From: Marinifaba aquimaris
Lineage (GTDB): Bacteria; Pseudomonadota; Gammaproteobacteria; Enterobacterales; Alteromonadaceae
Reading direction: 5' to 3'
NCBI RefSeq assembly: GCF_013328345.1
Contig: NZ_JABULX010000013.1
Span: 40,461 to 104,460, forward strand
DNA: 64,000 nucleotides
Part shown: positions 12,001 through 17,096 of the stretch, in pieces
Layout of the letters: the number at the start of each line of letters is the position of its first letter
Numbering within the stretch: the first letter of the stretch is position 1
The notes under the pieces: generated by a model
What the model was told of the DNA's origin: nothing
Database searches by the model: none
What the model saw: the letters and a program-made list of their open reading frames with translations, nothing else
Position numbers and translations under genes: made by a program

Positions 12001-13017
12001 GGTGGTGAAGTCTGTAGTGCACAATTAAAAGCTATTTGGGGTGATAAGCTGGTCAATGAGTACGGGCCAACAGAAACGACTGTAACTGCGCTTAGTTGTA
12101 TCGATTATCATCGACAAGATGCATTAAATATCATTGGTAAACCGCTGAAAAATGTTCAAGCTCTTGTCCTTGATGCAGGCTTGAATTTATTGCCTGTAGG
12201 CGCGGTGGGCGAGCTGTATATCGGCGGTGCAGGCGTCACAAGAGGTTACTTAAATCAGCAGCAACTGACCGAAGAACGTTTCATTAAAAACCCCTATGCC
12301 CTCTGTTCTGAATACGAAACTATGTACAAAACAGGTGACTTGGTGTGCTGGACTGCAAGCGGTCAGTTGAAATTTATCGGCCGAAAAGACAGCCAAGTAA
12401 AAATGCGTGGTTATCGAATTGAGTTAGCTGAAATTGAACTGGCTATCAATGAAATGTCTGATATTTGCCAAGCCGTTGTTGTGATTAAAGAGCAGCCTAG
12501 TCACCAGTATTTGGCTGCGTATTGCGTATTTGAACAGTTAGCAATGGATCACAGCCAGCGTGTTAAAGACTTTCTAGCAAGTAAGCTCCCAAGCTATATG
12601 GTACCTGAGAGAATTGTCGCGATTGACAAGATCCCACTAACCCCTAATGGCAAGTTGGATGAAACAGCCTTAAATGCGTTAGACGATGAGCTAGAACTGG
12701 CCCATCGACTTGTTGTTAATACTGAAACTGAGCAGGCATTGGCCGGTTTATGGTCAGATATATTGTCTGTTCCTGTCAGTGATATTTTTGCCAGCGACAA
12801 CTTCTTTACCTTAGGTGGGCACTCTCTGTTATTGGTTAAATTAAGAAACCAAATTAGAGAACAGTTTGATATTGAAATGACGATATCCGAGCTGACTCAA
12901 ATTCAAAGTTTGAGAGCGTTAGCTGAAGTGATAGATAAAAACGCGTTATTAAAAATTGTCGTCAACAACGATAGCGAAACAGATGGTTCAGGTGAATTTG
13001 AAGAGTTTGAAATATGA
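1..13017 (+). CDS. Nonribosomal peptide synthetase, 3' part (four adenylation modules, no thioesterase)
   Basis: Partial at its 5' end: the frame is open from base 1 and bases 1-75 already encode condensation-domain sequence (FENYP...), so the start lies outside the window. Domains by position: C1 tail 1-290; A1 about 340-1890 (TSGTTG motif near 830), T1 with GGDS serine at 2020; C2 2220-3480 (HHALMDG); A2 3530-5010, T2 GGNS serine 5146; C3 5300-6600 (HHIAFDG); A3 6670-8180, T3 GGDS serine 8317; E 8480-9700 (HHLIIDT, EGHGRE, RTVGWF); C4 9800-11130 (HHSIGDG); A4 11190-12675, T4 GGHS serine 12823; acidic tail to the stop. My hand alignment to the GrsA pocket gives DVWHFSLID (Ser), DASTVAAVC (Tyr/aromatic), DLTKMGEVG (Asn) and DAELIGEVT (unassigned, perhaps basic). 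The E domain makes the Asn D-configured. No TE or reductase follows T4. The stop overlaps the next gene's start by ATGA. Domain calls are secure; substrate calls are inference. Confidence 0.95.
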   Translation, partial: FENYPALSQEQLDTESISSQLAYRSVVEKMDYPLSLIAYEQGESLNVGLKYGEDWLSENQALRLLEQIALILNCISQNPQLSHQFVTPLSADEKHLLLDTWNDTCVPFPENDCLHHLFERQVEKTPDNIALVFNDEQLTYRALNEKANQLARVIQSQLSKQSSAESKTDTFVGLYLDRSLEMVISILAVLKAGAAYVPISVENPTERSQFILSDCATSVLICQQGLIESVERICEDLPHQPALVVVDQGDTYLAEATENLDVETNVNELAYVIYTSGTTGQPKGVMVPHSGVVNRLDWMQKQYPLTSGDRVLQKTPYSFDVSVWELLWANQVGACIVMAPPNVHKEPEQLVSLFNQAQITVTHFVPSMLDAFCQYLTLSSLPFPKSLSKVFCSGEALTPAHINSFNQVAVHQQQLHNLYGPTEASIDVSYFDNAHLCQSVVPIGKPIQNTQLYVLNSALQPVAIGAVGELYIAGVCLARGYLNRPELTANTFIANPFSNDDFNRSGVSQLYKTGDVVRWLGDGNIEYIGRNDSQVKINGLRIELAEIERVLSEYPTVSQAVVIDLEVHNRKALVAYIVSNNDSQLNADELSEFLRQRLPEYMVPSSFNSITDIPLTANGKLNRKALAVPDIETLDEYTPASTETEHCLAEIWQQVLAKQQIGIHDNFFRIGGDSILAIRVIAKAKAAGLNFYVSDLLAKPTIAELSKLDGQEQRIETYQPFSVISHQDASLFASPQDRTLVDAYPASLMQTAMLLESVRQSGTYHDVFNYYINAHFDLAKLEAVIAELTEQHEVFRTAFFDNEEYGFMAAVYDSVDTTIDVLTQDISVDELIAHEHGRFFEFSTPGLFRFIVSKVGDSGFRLTFSFHHALMDGWSVANMMKQLTDLYQSVEPIEKGVQLHYGQYIQNELAAINNESLTQFWQSYLAGYQLPEYGLSSRTSGQALAYQYSLSESESAGILALSAQLGVSVDTVFLTLFHSTMCLMYGCDDLAIALVVNNRLEQDGGDSQLGLFLNTVPLRATFDKTETDIRTHINNIAKHKGEVLAHKHLPLSHIKSLWDDQQVLFDCIFNYVHFHMFDEQSQAAPVLEGEQSFERTDIPVSLTVARHQDQLTLSLSANENHISATCFNQIKAYLIASVARANSTQAKSLFELTDADNLLLKNWNNTDVQYPAVSTLHQCFEQQANSEPEAIALHFDGASMTYRQLNEKANQLAHMIQSHQQQKADGKDAEPLVALYLERGFDMVVAMLAVLKAGAAYVPISTAYPSERTDFILSDTKASLVITHGMHRQRFIHQCDTVEVDDEQTLALYQTTNLGKSVQSSHLAYVIYTSGTSGKPKGVMVEHKNALHLVQAQTKAFDADKCQRALQFASYVFDASVSEIFVSLLNGHELFICTEQERLDTQALSLLIESNGIELATIPPIVLAQIETQVMASVKSLVSAGEVPSESILDRFSQVCQVINAYGPTEISVCATAHRYQVGDLNTNIGLALDNVKLYVLDKQLNPVPVGSVGELYIAGAGVARGYLNRAELTAERFIDNPFTDAFDKGEGENRIYKTGDIVRRLADGCLEYLGRNDAQIKIRGHRIEPSEISHVIEQFSAVNQAIVIDKGEGTHKYLAAYVVLASDKDYQLAELQAFLAERLADYMLPSAITVLDEVPLTINGKLDIRRLPEPDLVANNQYVAPRNELESQLCQIWQDVLVVEQVGIEDNFFGIGGNSITAVKLTAACRKELGMELSLTMLFEHKTIAAIAANLDSQPTIVIPAYQQDDYPLSFAQERLLFIERFEQGSSAYHIPAFFKLKDDINWSALISAFEYIAQRHKVLKTVYKTDSQGVDYPSVVNHQVTVADKFLAEHEDLFTAVQQEITKPFDLSGEMPMRLVRYVAKGQAYLLILWHHIAFDGWSTDIFLSELAQAYQAASNGEAINLIEPEISYADYAKWQREYLQGEVLQNQLDYWQGALSGYETLSLPTDKTRNKESDYRGNDLHFTLSEGLSNQLRILAKSEQTTLYTVLLSGFYITLANISGQSDIVVGTPADNRHHAQTQSLIGFFINSLALRAQVDDDTLVSAFIQQVHRVVTSAKQNQDVPFEKLVDLLKVEREPSRHPIFQVLFSVQHFGENEADQSLLPFIEQAFSSDDALYSPAKFDLSLFLDDGHQQISGMFNYAIGLFDKATIERFKHAFEHVLVKMVEQTRSPIYQISELPDSQRDYLLNHFNNNDVARENRFTLAQQFEQQVSANPDQIALVCGSEPLSYQALNQQANQLAHHIKALYLANSGTDIKGDTLIGLYFDRGIDMMVSMIAVLKAGAAYVPISPDYPEQRSQFILSDTDTRLVLTNDKYVDVLERLSKPAVDILSVDKKAILDTYSEENPQASNALSDLAYVIYTSGTTGKPKGVMIEQQNVNHYLQVINQTLPSAFNNIDFSSNYCFDLSVTTTLCPLMSGQCIYIYQGDISDIEAYQHHLEQHPINFIKTTPSIAHLALAQSNLFVETLMLGGEALSTTHLADLSAHTKQIFDEYGPTETTVGAMISQVHPPLDKGIGKGYPNVKLYNLNDRLQLVPLGTPGELYIAGAGLARGYLNRPALTAERFIDNHLMNARDELHGYSRLYKTGDIVRFCPDDNEGVGHVEYMGRNDSQVKIRGYRVELLEIEQVLATHPAINQAVVTTYGSEGKQGVAAYYLADDANELTHNELTAFMTTHLAEYMVPSHFIKIDSIPLTVNGKIDFSALPEPILLSEDTYLEASNELEEKLVGIWQTLLGLEKIGVQDNFFRIGGDSILSIQLVSRLRKAGYQLQVRDIFNAPTIAQLSNLLSTTNNTQAIEAEQGLLSGSFDLHPVQQWFFERGLAKENHWNQAFSLAIPNQLTQLALEQALNKLIHQHDMLRCTFERSSSGQVLQQYHDYSAELVAQVSLVSIAGMDSTAIQQRLTELQNDFDITDGPLWRAVRLTGFTDGHDRLFLAFHHLIIDTVSWRIIADDLRDFVEGVDLPEKTSSYRQWVGFLNEYAENYPQETRYWQSVLTKQVDTWLVAGATPNSHQFSLSNELSEQLLQHANNAFNTEINDLLLSALSRALTQTFKRSECVITLEGHGRESLNESLDVSRTVGWFTTMYPVELVHYQDNADLIIQTKEMLRQIPNKGVGYGALKKQGVLDAAYTTKVCFNYLGQINSVSQEALSDWQISAEQTGEHSARENRDNFIININGAIIDGRLGFKLDTQIATAQASQLAAAFEQALSEIITYASDKAALGTESTPSDYAVDNLSLTHLRKLQTNYEIEAIYPATSLQQGFIYHYLSQPDDDAYRVQVLLDYDYPLDINLYQQAWAAASLRFPILRTCFDWQDDALQIITANCSITEANFNFVDISELNESEREQAIIDIQQQDRQVAFDLSQPGLLRFTIIKQSASSYTVLKSEHHSIGDGWSGAILLEVVHDNYQQLSKQSTILPVVDKAYVAAQEHYQQENQATKDYWLRTTNQFTQVNDINLLFSQPINLNQPIEVNTPAEQKLVISGCDYQSIKAMCRNIGVTTNAALQFAWHKLIQIYTQDEQTIVGTTVSGRDIPIEGIEQSVGLYINTLPLAVNWHSTDSCADVLQGIQRNIADINSYSAIPLSQLQQKGERLFHSLFVFENYPQQTNVESASGISSSVSLRQVIEKVDYAISIIAFEQADSLIVEMKYGQEWLAQSHSQMLLEKLALILQSISSDVDSAQQSVSAVVAKEQDQLLRVFNDAELNAIDKLPLDKQFEAQADKTPEHIALRCQSQQLTYRELNQQAEQLAMVIRAEFKNKNGFEMPKQSLVALYFDRSIEMCIAMLAVLKAGAAYVPLSPTHPEERIEFMLADSAAELVLTQSHHIDSLQALCQNTQQAPCIIDTNKKSQVTCALEASNDANSLAYVIYTSGTTGKPKGVLVEHQSLSNLIASQTAAFEFTQDEVAILLAPYIFDASVESIWLPLLNGAELIIPTESQVQSVDVIKHVIAQQGVTHVLASASYLQALGQVEQAHAIKRVITGGEVCSAQLKAIWGDKLVNEYGPTETTVTALSCIDYHRQDALNIIGKPLKNVQALVLDAGLNLLPVGAVGELYIGGAGVTRGYLNQQQLTEERFIKNPYALCSEYETMYKTGDLVCWTASGQLKFIGRKDSQVKMRGYRIELAEIELAINEMSDICQAVVVIKEQPSHQYLAAYCVFEQLAMDHSQRVKDFLASKLPSYMVPERIVAIDKIPLTPNGKLDETALNALDDELELAHRLVVNTETEQALAGLWSDILSVPVSDIFASDNFFTLGGHSLLLVKLRNQIREQFDIEMTISELTQIQSLRALAEVIDKNALLKIVVNNDSETDGSGEFEEFEI
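12970..13014 (+). other. Acidic C-terminal tail of the synthetase, candidate docking peptide (SLiM)
   Basis: After T4 and a short linker the synthetase ends in the 15 residues DSETDGSGEFEEFEI, rich in acidic residues with phenylalanines between them. Short acidic tails of this kind are known to bind TubC-type (beta-hairpin) docking domains on the next protein of an NRPS or PKS line. The immediately following protein begins with such a domain, which is why this tail is listed separately. The binding itself is inference. Confidence 0.55.
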
Positions 13018-14555
13018 TACTAACAGAATTACTTTCTCAATTAGCAAAATTAAATATTTCGTTGTCGTTAGAGCAAGGAAGTTTAAAGTGCAAAGCACCT
13101 GTTGGTGCGATGAATAACGAGTTAAAACTCGCATTAAAATCACATAAACAGGAGATTATCGAGTACCTATCTAAACAAAAATCGGATACTCGCATAAACC
13201 CCGTTGCGTTAAATAAAGTTAAAGCAAGCTTTAGGATGCTTGACTGGTTTAACGCTGAAATGCAGGGCGGAAAAAACTACCAAATTACCCCAACCATTGT
13301 GCATTTTACTCAAGAGTATCAACCTGAGTTATTTGACAAAGCGTTACGCGCACTTTGTCAGCGTCATACTATTTTAAATGCGGTGTTTTCTTGTGAACAA
13401 GAGCAATTGCATATCGAGATTGATAGCAATTTTTCTCCTTATATTCGCTATCAGGATATGCGTGAACAAGCTTATGAGCAGGCAGATGTCGATCATGTCA
13501 TATCCAAAAGCCTAAACTTAGATTGTATAACTAAAGGTAAACCGCTAAATGAGATTGGCGTTCCGCCTTGGTTTGCTCAAGTGATCGAGTTGAAAAACCA
13601 AGAGTTTATCTTGGTATTGGTCATTGACCATATGATCACCGATGCGGTATCGAGTTCAATTCTGGCCGAAGAGTTACCTTTGATATACAGCGCTATGTTG
13701 CAAGATCAGAAGGCTGATTTACCTAAGCTCGATTTCTCCGTACTCGATTATTGTCATTGGCAATCTGTGGTTTACCCCAGTAGCGATGTTTGGCGAGAAG
13801 GCCAGGCCTTTTGGACTGAACTGTATCAACAAAGTGAGAAAGCCCGACTTACTCATCAGCAGACTTTAACACATGAAAAAGCCACCTCTGTGGTGAGTTT
13901 TAATACTTATTTACTACCCAAAGTGGCTAGCCAACGTTTTGTTCGTCAAATACAAGAGCGAAAAATTAGTTTATCTCATGCGCTATACGTGCTGACAGCT
14001 CAGTGTTTAGCTGAGTTAACCGACACTAATAACCCGTGTTTAGGTAATGTACTGGCAGGGCGTTCAATGGCGGGCATTGAGCGAGTCGTGAATAATTTTG
14101 CTGATATGTATTTTATTCCCGTATTTGGTGTGAAAGACACTTGTTTTATTGAGTTGGCTGAGCAAGTCGCTAGCTCAATTGGCAAGGTTAATCACTATCA
14201 ACATCAAGAGCATAGGGCTTTCATTCCTGAGCACTATTCGCCAGGTGTACATACTGAAATACCAGAGCCAAGCTCAGCTTTTGCTTTTGGTATGGAAGTT
14301 AATACTTTCGCCACTATCGAAACGCTCAAGAATGCTCAAGTAGGCAAGCTCTATTCGCATTACTCAGAGCTTGATATTCCATTTGAATGGATTGGTATTC
14401 GTTTTAGCGAAAAGGAAGGGTATTTGACCTGTAGCATCAATATAAACGAGCTGCACTTTAGCCAAAATATGGCTGAACAGGTCTTTAATTTGTTAACTGA
14501 AAAGCTTAACCAAGTTAACCACGACCTAGAAAAACAATCCCTGTGCTTTGCATAA
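13014..14555 (+). CDS. Free-standing condensation protein with N-terminal TubC docking domain
   Basis: 513 residues. Residues 1-57 fit the TubC N-terminal docking family: a leading LTELLSQL helix, two short strands ending KCKAPVGAM, then NELKLALKSHKQEIIEYL. The rest resembles one condensation domain and nothing else: RHTILNAVF at the donor side, a core motif VIDHMITDA at residues 203-211 and an LDYCHWQ element like the usual YADYAxWQ. In the HHxxxDG motif the second (catalytic) His206 and Asp210 are kept, but the first His is Asp205 and the Gly is Ala211. There is no adenylation or carrier domain. The start codon overlaps the synthetase stop (ATGA), implying translational coupling. The likely role is docking on the acidic tail of T4 and transferring the finished peptide to a free amine or alcohol, so releasing it. 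Alternatives are an inactive recruitment (X-like) domain or a domain serving a separate module. Confidence 0.85.
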   Translation: MILTELLSQLAKLNISLSLEQGSLKCKAPVGAMNNELKLALKSHKQEIIEYLSKQKSDTRINPVALNKVKASFRMLDWFNAEMQGGKNYQITPTIVHFTQEYQPELFDKALRALCQRHTILNAVFSCEQEQLHIEIDSNFSPYIRYQDMREQAYEQADVDHVISKSLNLDCITKGKPLNEIGVPPWFAQVIELKNQEFILVLVIDHMITDAVSSSILAEELPLIYSAMLQDQKADLPKLDFSVLDYCHWQSVVYPSSDVWREGQAFWTELYQQSEKARLTHQQTLTHEKATSVVSFNTYLLPKVASQRFVRQIQERKISLSHALYVLTAQCLAELTDTNNPCLGNVLAGRSMAGIERVVNNFADMYFIPVFGVKDTCFIELAEQVASSIGKVNHYQHQEHRAFIPEHYSPGVHTEIPEPSSAFAFGMEVNTFATIETLKNAQVGKLYSHYSELDIPFEWIGIRFSEKEGYLTCSININELHFSQNMAEQVFNLLTEKLNQVNHDLEKQSLCFA

Positions 14556-14598
14556 TTTATCAATGTTCATTAATTAAAAATAAATATAAGAGGTTCAA

Positions 14599-15909
14599 TT
14601 GAGTAAGGTTTTTTTAATATTTGCTATTGGCCAAATTGTCATTGCATTTGGTTCGGCGATAACTGCTTTTTCCATGTCTGTCTGGATTTATCAGCATACT
14701 AATTCTGTTGCTATGTACACCATGGGGATGGTGTTTTTTACGCTACCAGGTGCAATCCTTTCGCCCTTTTTAGGGGTTCTGATTGATAAATACGACCCGA
14801 GGAAAGTCGCTTTAATCGCCGATTCTGCTCTAGCTGCTTGTATTAGTATTTTACTGGCTTTATATAGTTTTGACCGATTGGCAATTGAGGTCATATTTGC
14901 AATGGGTATCATTTTTTCTATCGCAGGGGTGTTAAAGTTTGCTTCATTGGCGACTGTTGTGCCTATGTTGGTGTCACAAGATAACTTGGCTAAAGCCAAT
15001 GGTTTGTTATCAATGGGAACCGCATTAACTCAGACTATCGCTCCATTATTGGCCGGCATGCTGTTGTTGATGATTGGGTTAAATGGCATTTTTGTGTTTA
15101 ATCTTTTTACCTTTATGCTCGGTAGCTTGTCTTTTATCTTTTTGTTTAAGCATTCAATTGCGCAGCAACAGGGTCAAAAGGAAGCGCCTGATTTTACGCT
15201 ATCCGAAGCATTTAAAATTTTTGACTATTTTAAAGCTCACACTAATCAAACACGTTTTGTTATTTACTTAGCGTTGCAAAATTTTGTGATTTCTTTGGTC
15301 GCTATTTTGACGTTACCACTGATCATGGCGATGTACACTGAATACGAGTTAGGCTTAGTGATGACAATTACATCATTTGGTGCGCTTGTTGGTGGTGGGC
15401 TTATTTTTATGTTCCCACCTAAGAGCTTTATCCGCTCCATTCTAATTTGTAATTTAATTTTAGGTGCGCTTGTAGCGGTTTTAGGTTGTACCCAATGGTT
15501 ACCACTTATCATGGCGTGTGGGTTCTTGATTGCTTTATTTGGCCCGTTTATTGATAGCTGTGAGAAAAGTTACTGGCAGATAAAAATACCGAAAAAAATC
15601 TTAGGGCGCTTTTTTTCTTTTCGTGCGGCAATTGAGTCATGTACTTTCCCTATCGCAGCGGTGGTTAGTGGTGTATTAGTCGATCAAGTTTTTGCCCCCG
15701 CTATGCGTGAAAATGGCAGCTTAGTCCCTATCTTTGGCGATCTTGTCGGGGTCGGAGAAGGAAGAGGAATTGGTGTTTTATTCTTATTAGCAGGTGTGAT
15801 TTATGCTTTAGTGGCATTACTTATCTTAGTGTTTAATCGCAATAAGTTGGCTGCATCATCAGCTCCCCAACTTGATAAGCTACCTGAAGAAAAGGTCGTA
15901 TCAGAGTAA
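14599..15909 (+). CDS. MFS exporter, EntS-like, probable peptide exporter of the NRPS cluster
   Basis: 436 residues, about twelve hydrophobic segments, no signal peptide. The pattern FLGVLIDKYDPRKVALIADS after TM2 and the long cytoplasmic middle loop (near residues 190-210) are typical of the MFS_3/EntS drug and siderophore exporter group. The start is TTG at 14599, preceded at good distance by AAGAGG; no in-frame ATG lies close by. The gene is 43 bp after the docking/condensation protein on the same strand, with no terminator between, so it probably shares that transcript. It likely exports the peptide or protects the producer. The substrate is unknown: no TonB receptor or iron gene is visible in this part of the cluster, so the resemblance to the enterobactin exporter does not prove a siderophore. 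Confidence 0.85.
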   Translation: MSKVFLIFAIGQIVIAFGSAITAFSMSVWIYQHTNSVAMYTMGMVFFTLPGAILSPFLGVLIDKYDPRKVALIADSALAACISILLALYSFDRLAIEVIFAMGIIFSIAGVLKFASLATVVPMLVSQDNLAKANGLLSMGTALTQTIAPLLAGMLLLMIGLNGIFVFNLFTFMLGSLSFIFLFKHSIAQQQGQKEAPDFTLSEAFKIFDYFKAHTNQTRFVIYLALQNFVISLVAILTLPLIMAMYTEYELGLVMTITSFGALVGGGLIFMFPPKSFIRSILICNLILGALVAVLGCTQWLPLIMACGFLIALFGPFIDSCEKSYWQIKIPKKILGRFFSFRAAIESCTFPIAAVVSGVLVDQVFAPAMRENGSLVPIFGDLVGVGEGRGIGVLFLLAGVIYALVALLILVFNRNKLAASSAPQLDKLPEEKVVSE

Positions 15910-15925
15910 AGCTAATCACAACGGG

Positions 15926-15963
15926 TGTGTCAGCATTTCTTATTTTTCAGAAATGTTGGCACA
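15926..15963. terminator. Strong hairpin after the exporter gene, possible bidirectional terminator
   Basis: Two 15-base arms (TGTGTCAGCATTTCT and AGAAATGTTGGCACA) pair completely with two G-U wobbles around an eight-base loop. It sits 17 bp after the exporter stop and between that gene and the oppositely oriented 6S RNA. There is no T-run on either strand, so it is not a textbook intrinsic terminator; it may act with Rho or protect mRNA ends. Confidence 0.5.
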
Positions 15964-16100
15964 TCAATACTGAAGAGTTAAACCGGCGTAAAGGCACTAT
16001 TTACTTGTTTAGATAAACGAAAGGTTTGCTTTTTTACGTAAGGGAGATATTTGTATCGTAGTCGGTGTACGTGCCGCATGTGCTTGAGTGGGAGTTGACA

Positions 16101-16276
16101 TTCTCCAGAGTGCCATTTCGGGTGTTAGCCCTTGAACCCATCGGTTCAAGGCGGGACTTATATGTCCACCGTAGGCTTCTCGGTACGAGCCGAGCTTGCT
16201 CAATAGCAGTCAAAATAAGACCCTAAGGTGTGATTATCGGCTCAGGGACATAACCTTCCACGAACACTCCAGAGAA
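16101..16276 (-). ncRNA. ssrS: 6S RNA
   Basis: Read on the minus strand this matches the gammaproteobacterial 6S RNA plan. The 5' and 3' ends (TTCTCTGGAGTGTTCG and TGGCACTCTGGAGAA) can form the closing stem. The segment CCTGAGCCGAT near the 5' end, GAGAAGCC in the middle and the hairpin CCTTGAACC..GGTTCAAGG near the 3' end are all landmarks also found in E. coli 6S RNA. The length of about 176 nt is close to E. coli (184). 6S RNA binds sigma-70 RNA polymerase holoenzyme in stationary phase. Ends are accurate to a few bases only. zapA upstream and fau (ygfA) downstream, its usual neighbours, are not present. Confidence 0.9.
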
Positions 16277-16283
16277 CAAGCGC

Positions 16284-16289
16284 AGTATA
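16284..16289 (-). promoter_or_regulatory. Probable -10 element of the 6S RNA gene
   Basis: On the minus strand TATACT lies seven bases before the inferred 5' end of 6S RNA, the expected distance for a sigma-70 -10 box. No clear -35 was found. Confidence 0.6.
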
Positions 16290-16476
16290 ACAAGCAATAA
16301 ATACGTATTACCAGTACAGAAAGACCGTTTGTACAAACGATTAACAATAAGAATGTTATCTGACCAAAGCTTGTGGAATATCAAATCAGTAGCGTGATAA
16401 TTCATCTCATATAATGGCGTGATTTAGGCGCAGATGTTAGCATAAAGCTATTATTGAAATTGCATTTGAGCTAGCT

Positions 16477-17079
16477 ATGAGCGACTTAACTTTACCTGAT
16501 TACGACGACTTCGATTTTTTACTTTCAACCCAGAAACTTCCTTGTTCAGCTTCTGAATTACACGGCATTTTATGTGGTGCAATTTGTGGTGGTATGGCAA
16601 AACAATCACGTGAATGGCTGATGATTATTCGCGACTTTTGTTTAGATGGTGCTGTTGTACCCGATGATATTGTTACTGGCTTAATTGAAATTTACGATTT
16701 AACTTTTGCTCAGTTACAAGACGGTGAGTTGAGCTTTCAGTTGTACTTACCAGAAGATGACTGCGCTATGGCTGAAAGAGCTGAGGCGATAACAGAGTGG
16801 TTATCGGGCTTTTTGGGCGCATTGGGCGTACAACAAGTTAATATGCAAGCGGCCGATGAAGAAGTTAGAGACAGCTTTAACGACTTAGTTGCGATTAGCC
16901 AAATGGATACTGACTTAGATGATGATGATGAAACCTTTGCTTCATTCGAAGAGATCACTGAGTACGTGCGTATGGCTACCATTATGACATTTAGCGAATT
17001 TGGCCAAAAGCCAGAAAATCAAGCTGAGAATGTCAAAGCCGATGGTGTAGACGGCAGTAATAAACACTTATTTCATTAA
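16477..17079 (+). CDS. ygfB: YgfB/YecA family protein (UPF0149)
   Basis: 200 residues, all-helical, acidic, with the family's signature segments SELHGILCGAICGG (about residues 22-35) and ITEWLSGFLGALG (about 105-117). An Asp-rich stretch follows (DTDLDDDDE). It is the first gene of the ygfB-pepP-ubiH-ubiI cluster, its normal place in gammaproteobacteria, with pepP starting 17 bp later. The biochemical role is not settled; YgfB has been linked to regulation of beta-lactam resistance in Pseudomonas. That link is of interest because a beta-lactamase gene sits two genes downstream here. Confidence 0.92.
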   Translation: MSDLTLPDYDDFDFLLSTQKLPCSASELHGILCGAICGGMAKQSREWLMIIRDFCLDGAVVPDDIVTGLIEIYDLTFAQLQDGELSFQLYLPEDDCAMAERAEAITEWLSGFLGALGVQQVNMQAADEEVRDSFNDLVAISQMDTDLDDDDETFASFEEITEYVRMATIMTFSEFGQKPENQAENVKADGVDGSNKHLFH

Positions 17080-17096
17080 TTTTTAGAGTTGGTTTT

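Noticed and set aside
2469..12800. Several 60-95-codon frames on both strands inside the synthetase gene
   Set aside because: All lie inside the well-supported synthetase frame with no ribosome sites or homology.
16009..16405. Short minus-strand reading frames over the 6S RNA gene
   Set aside because: They lie across a structured RNA gene, have no ribosome site and no protein-like composition.
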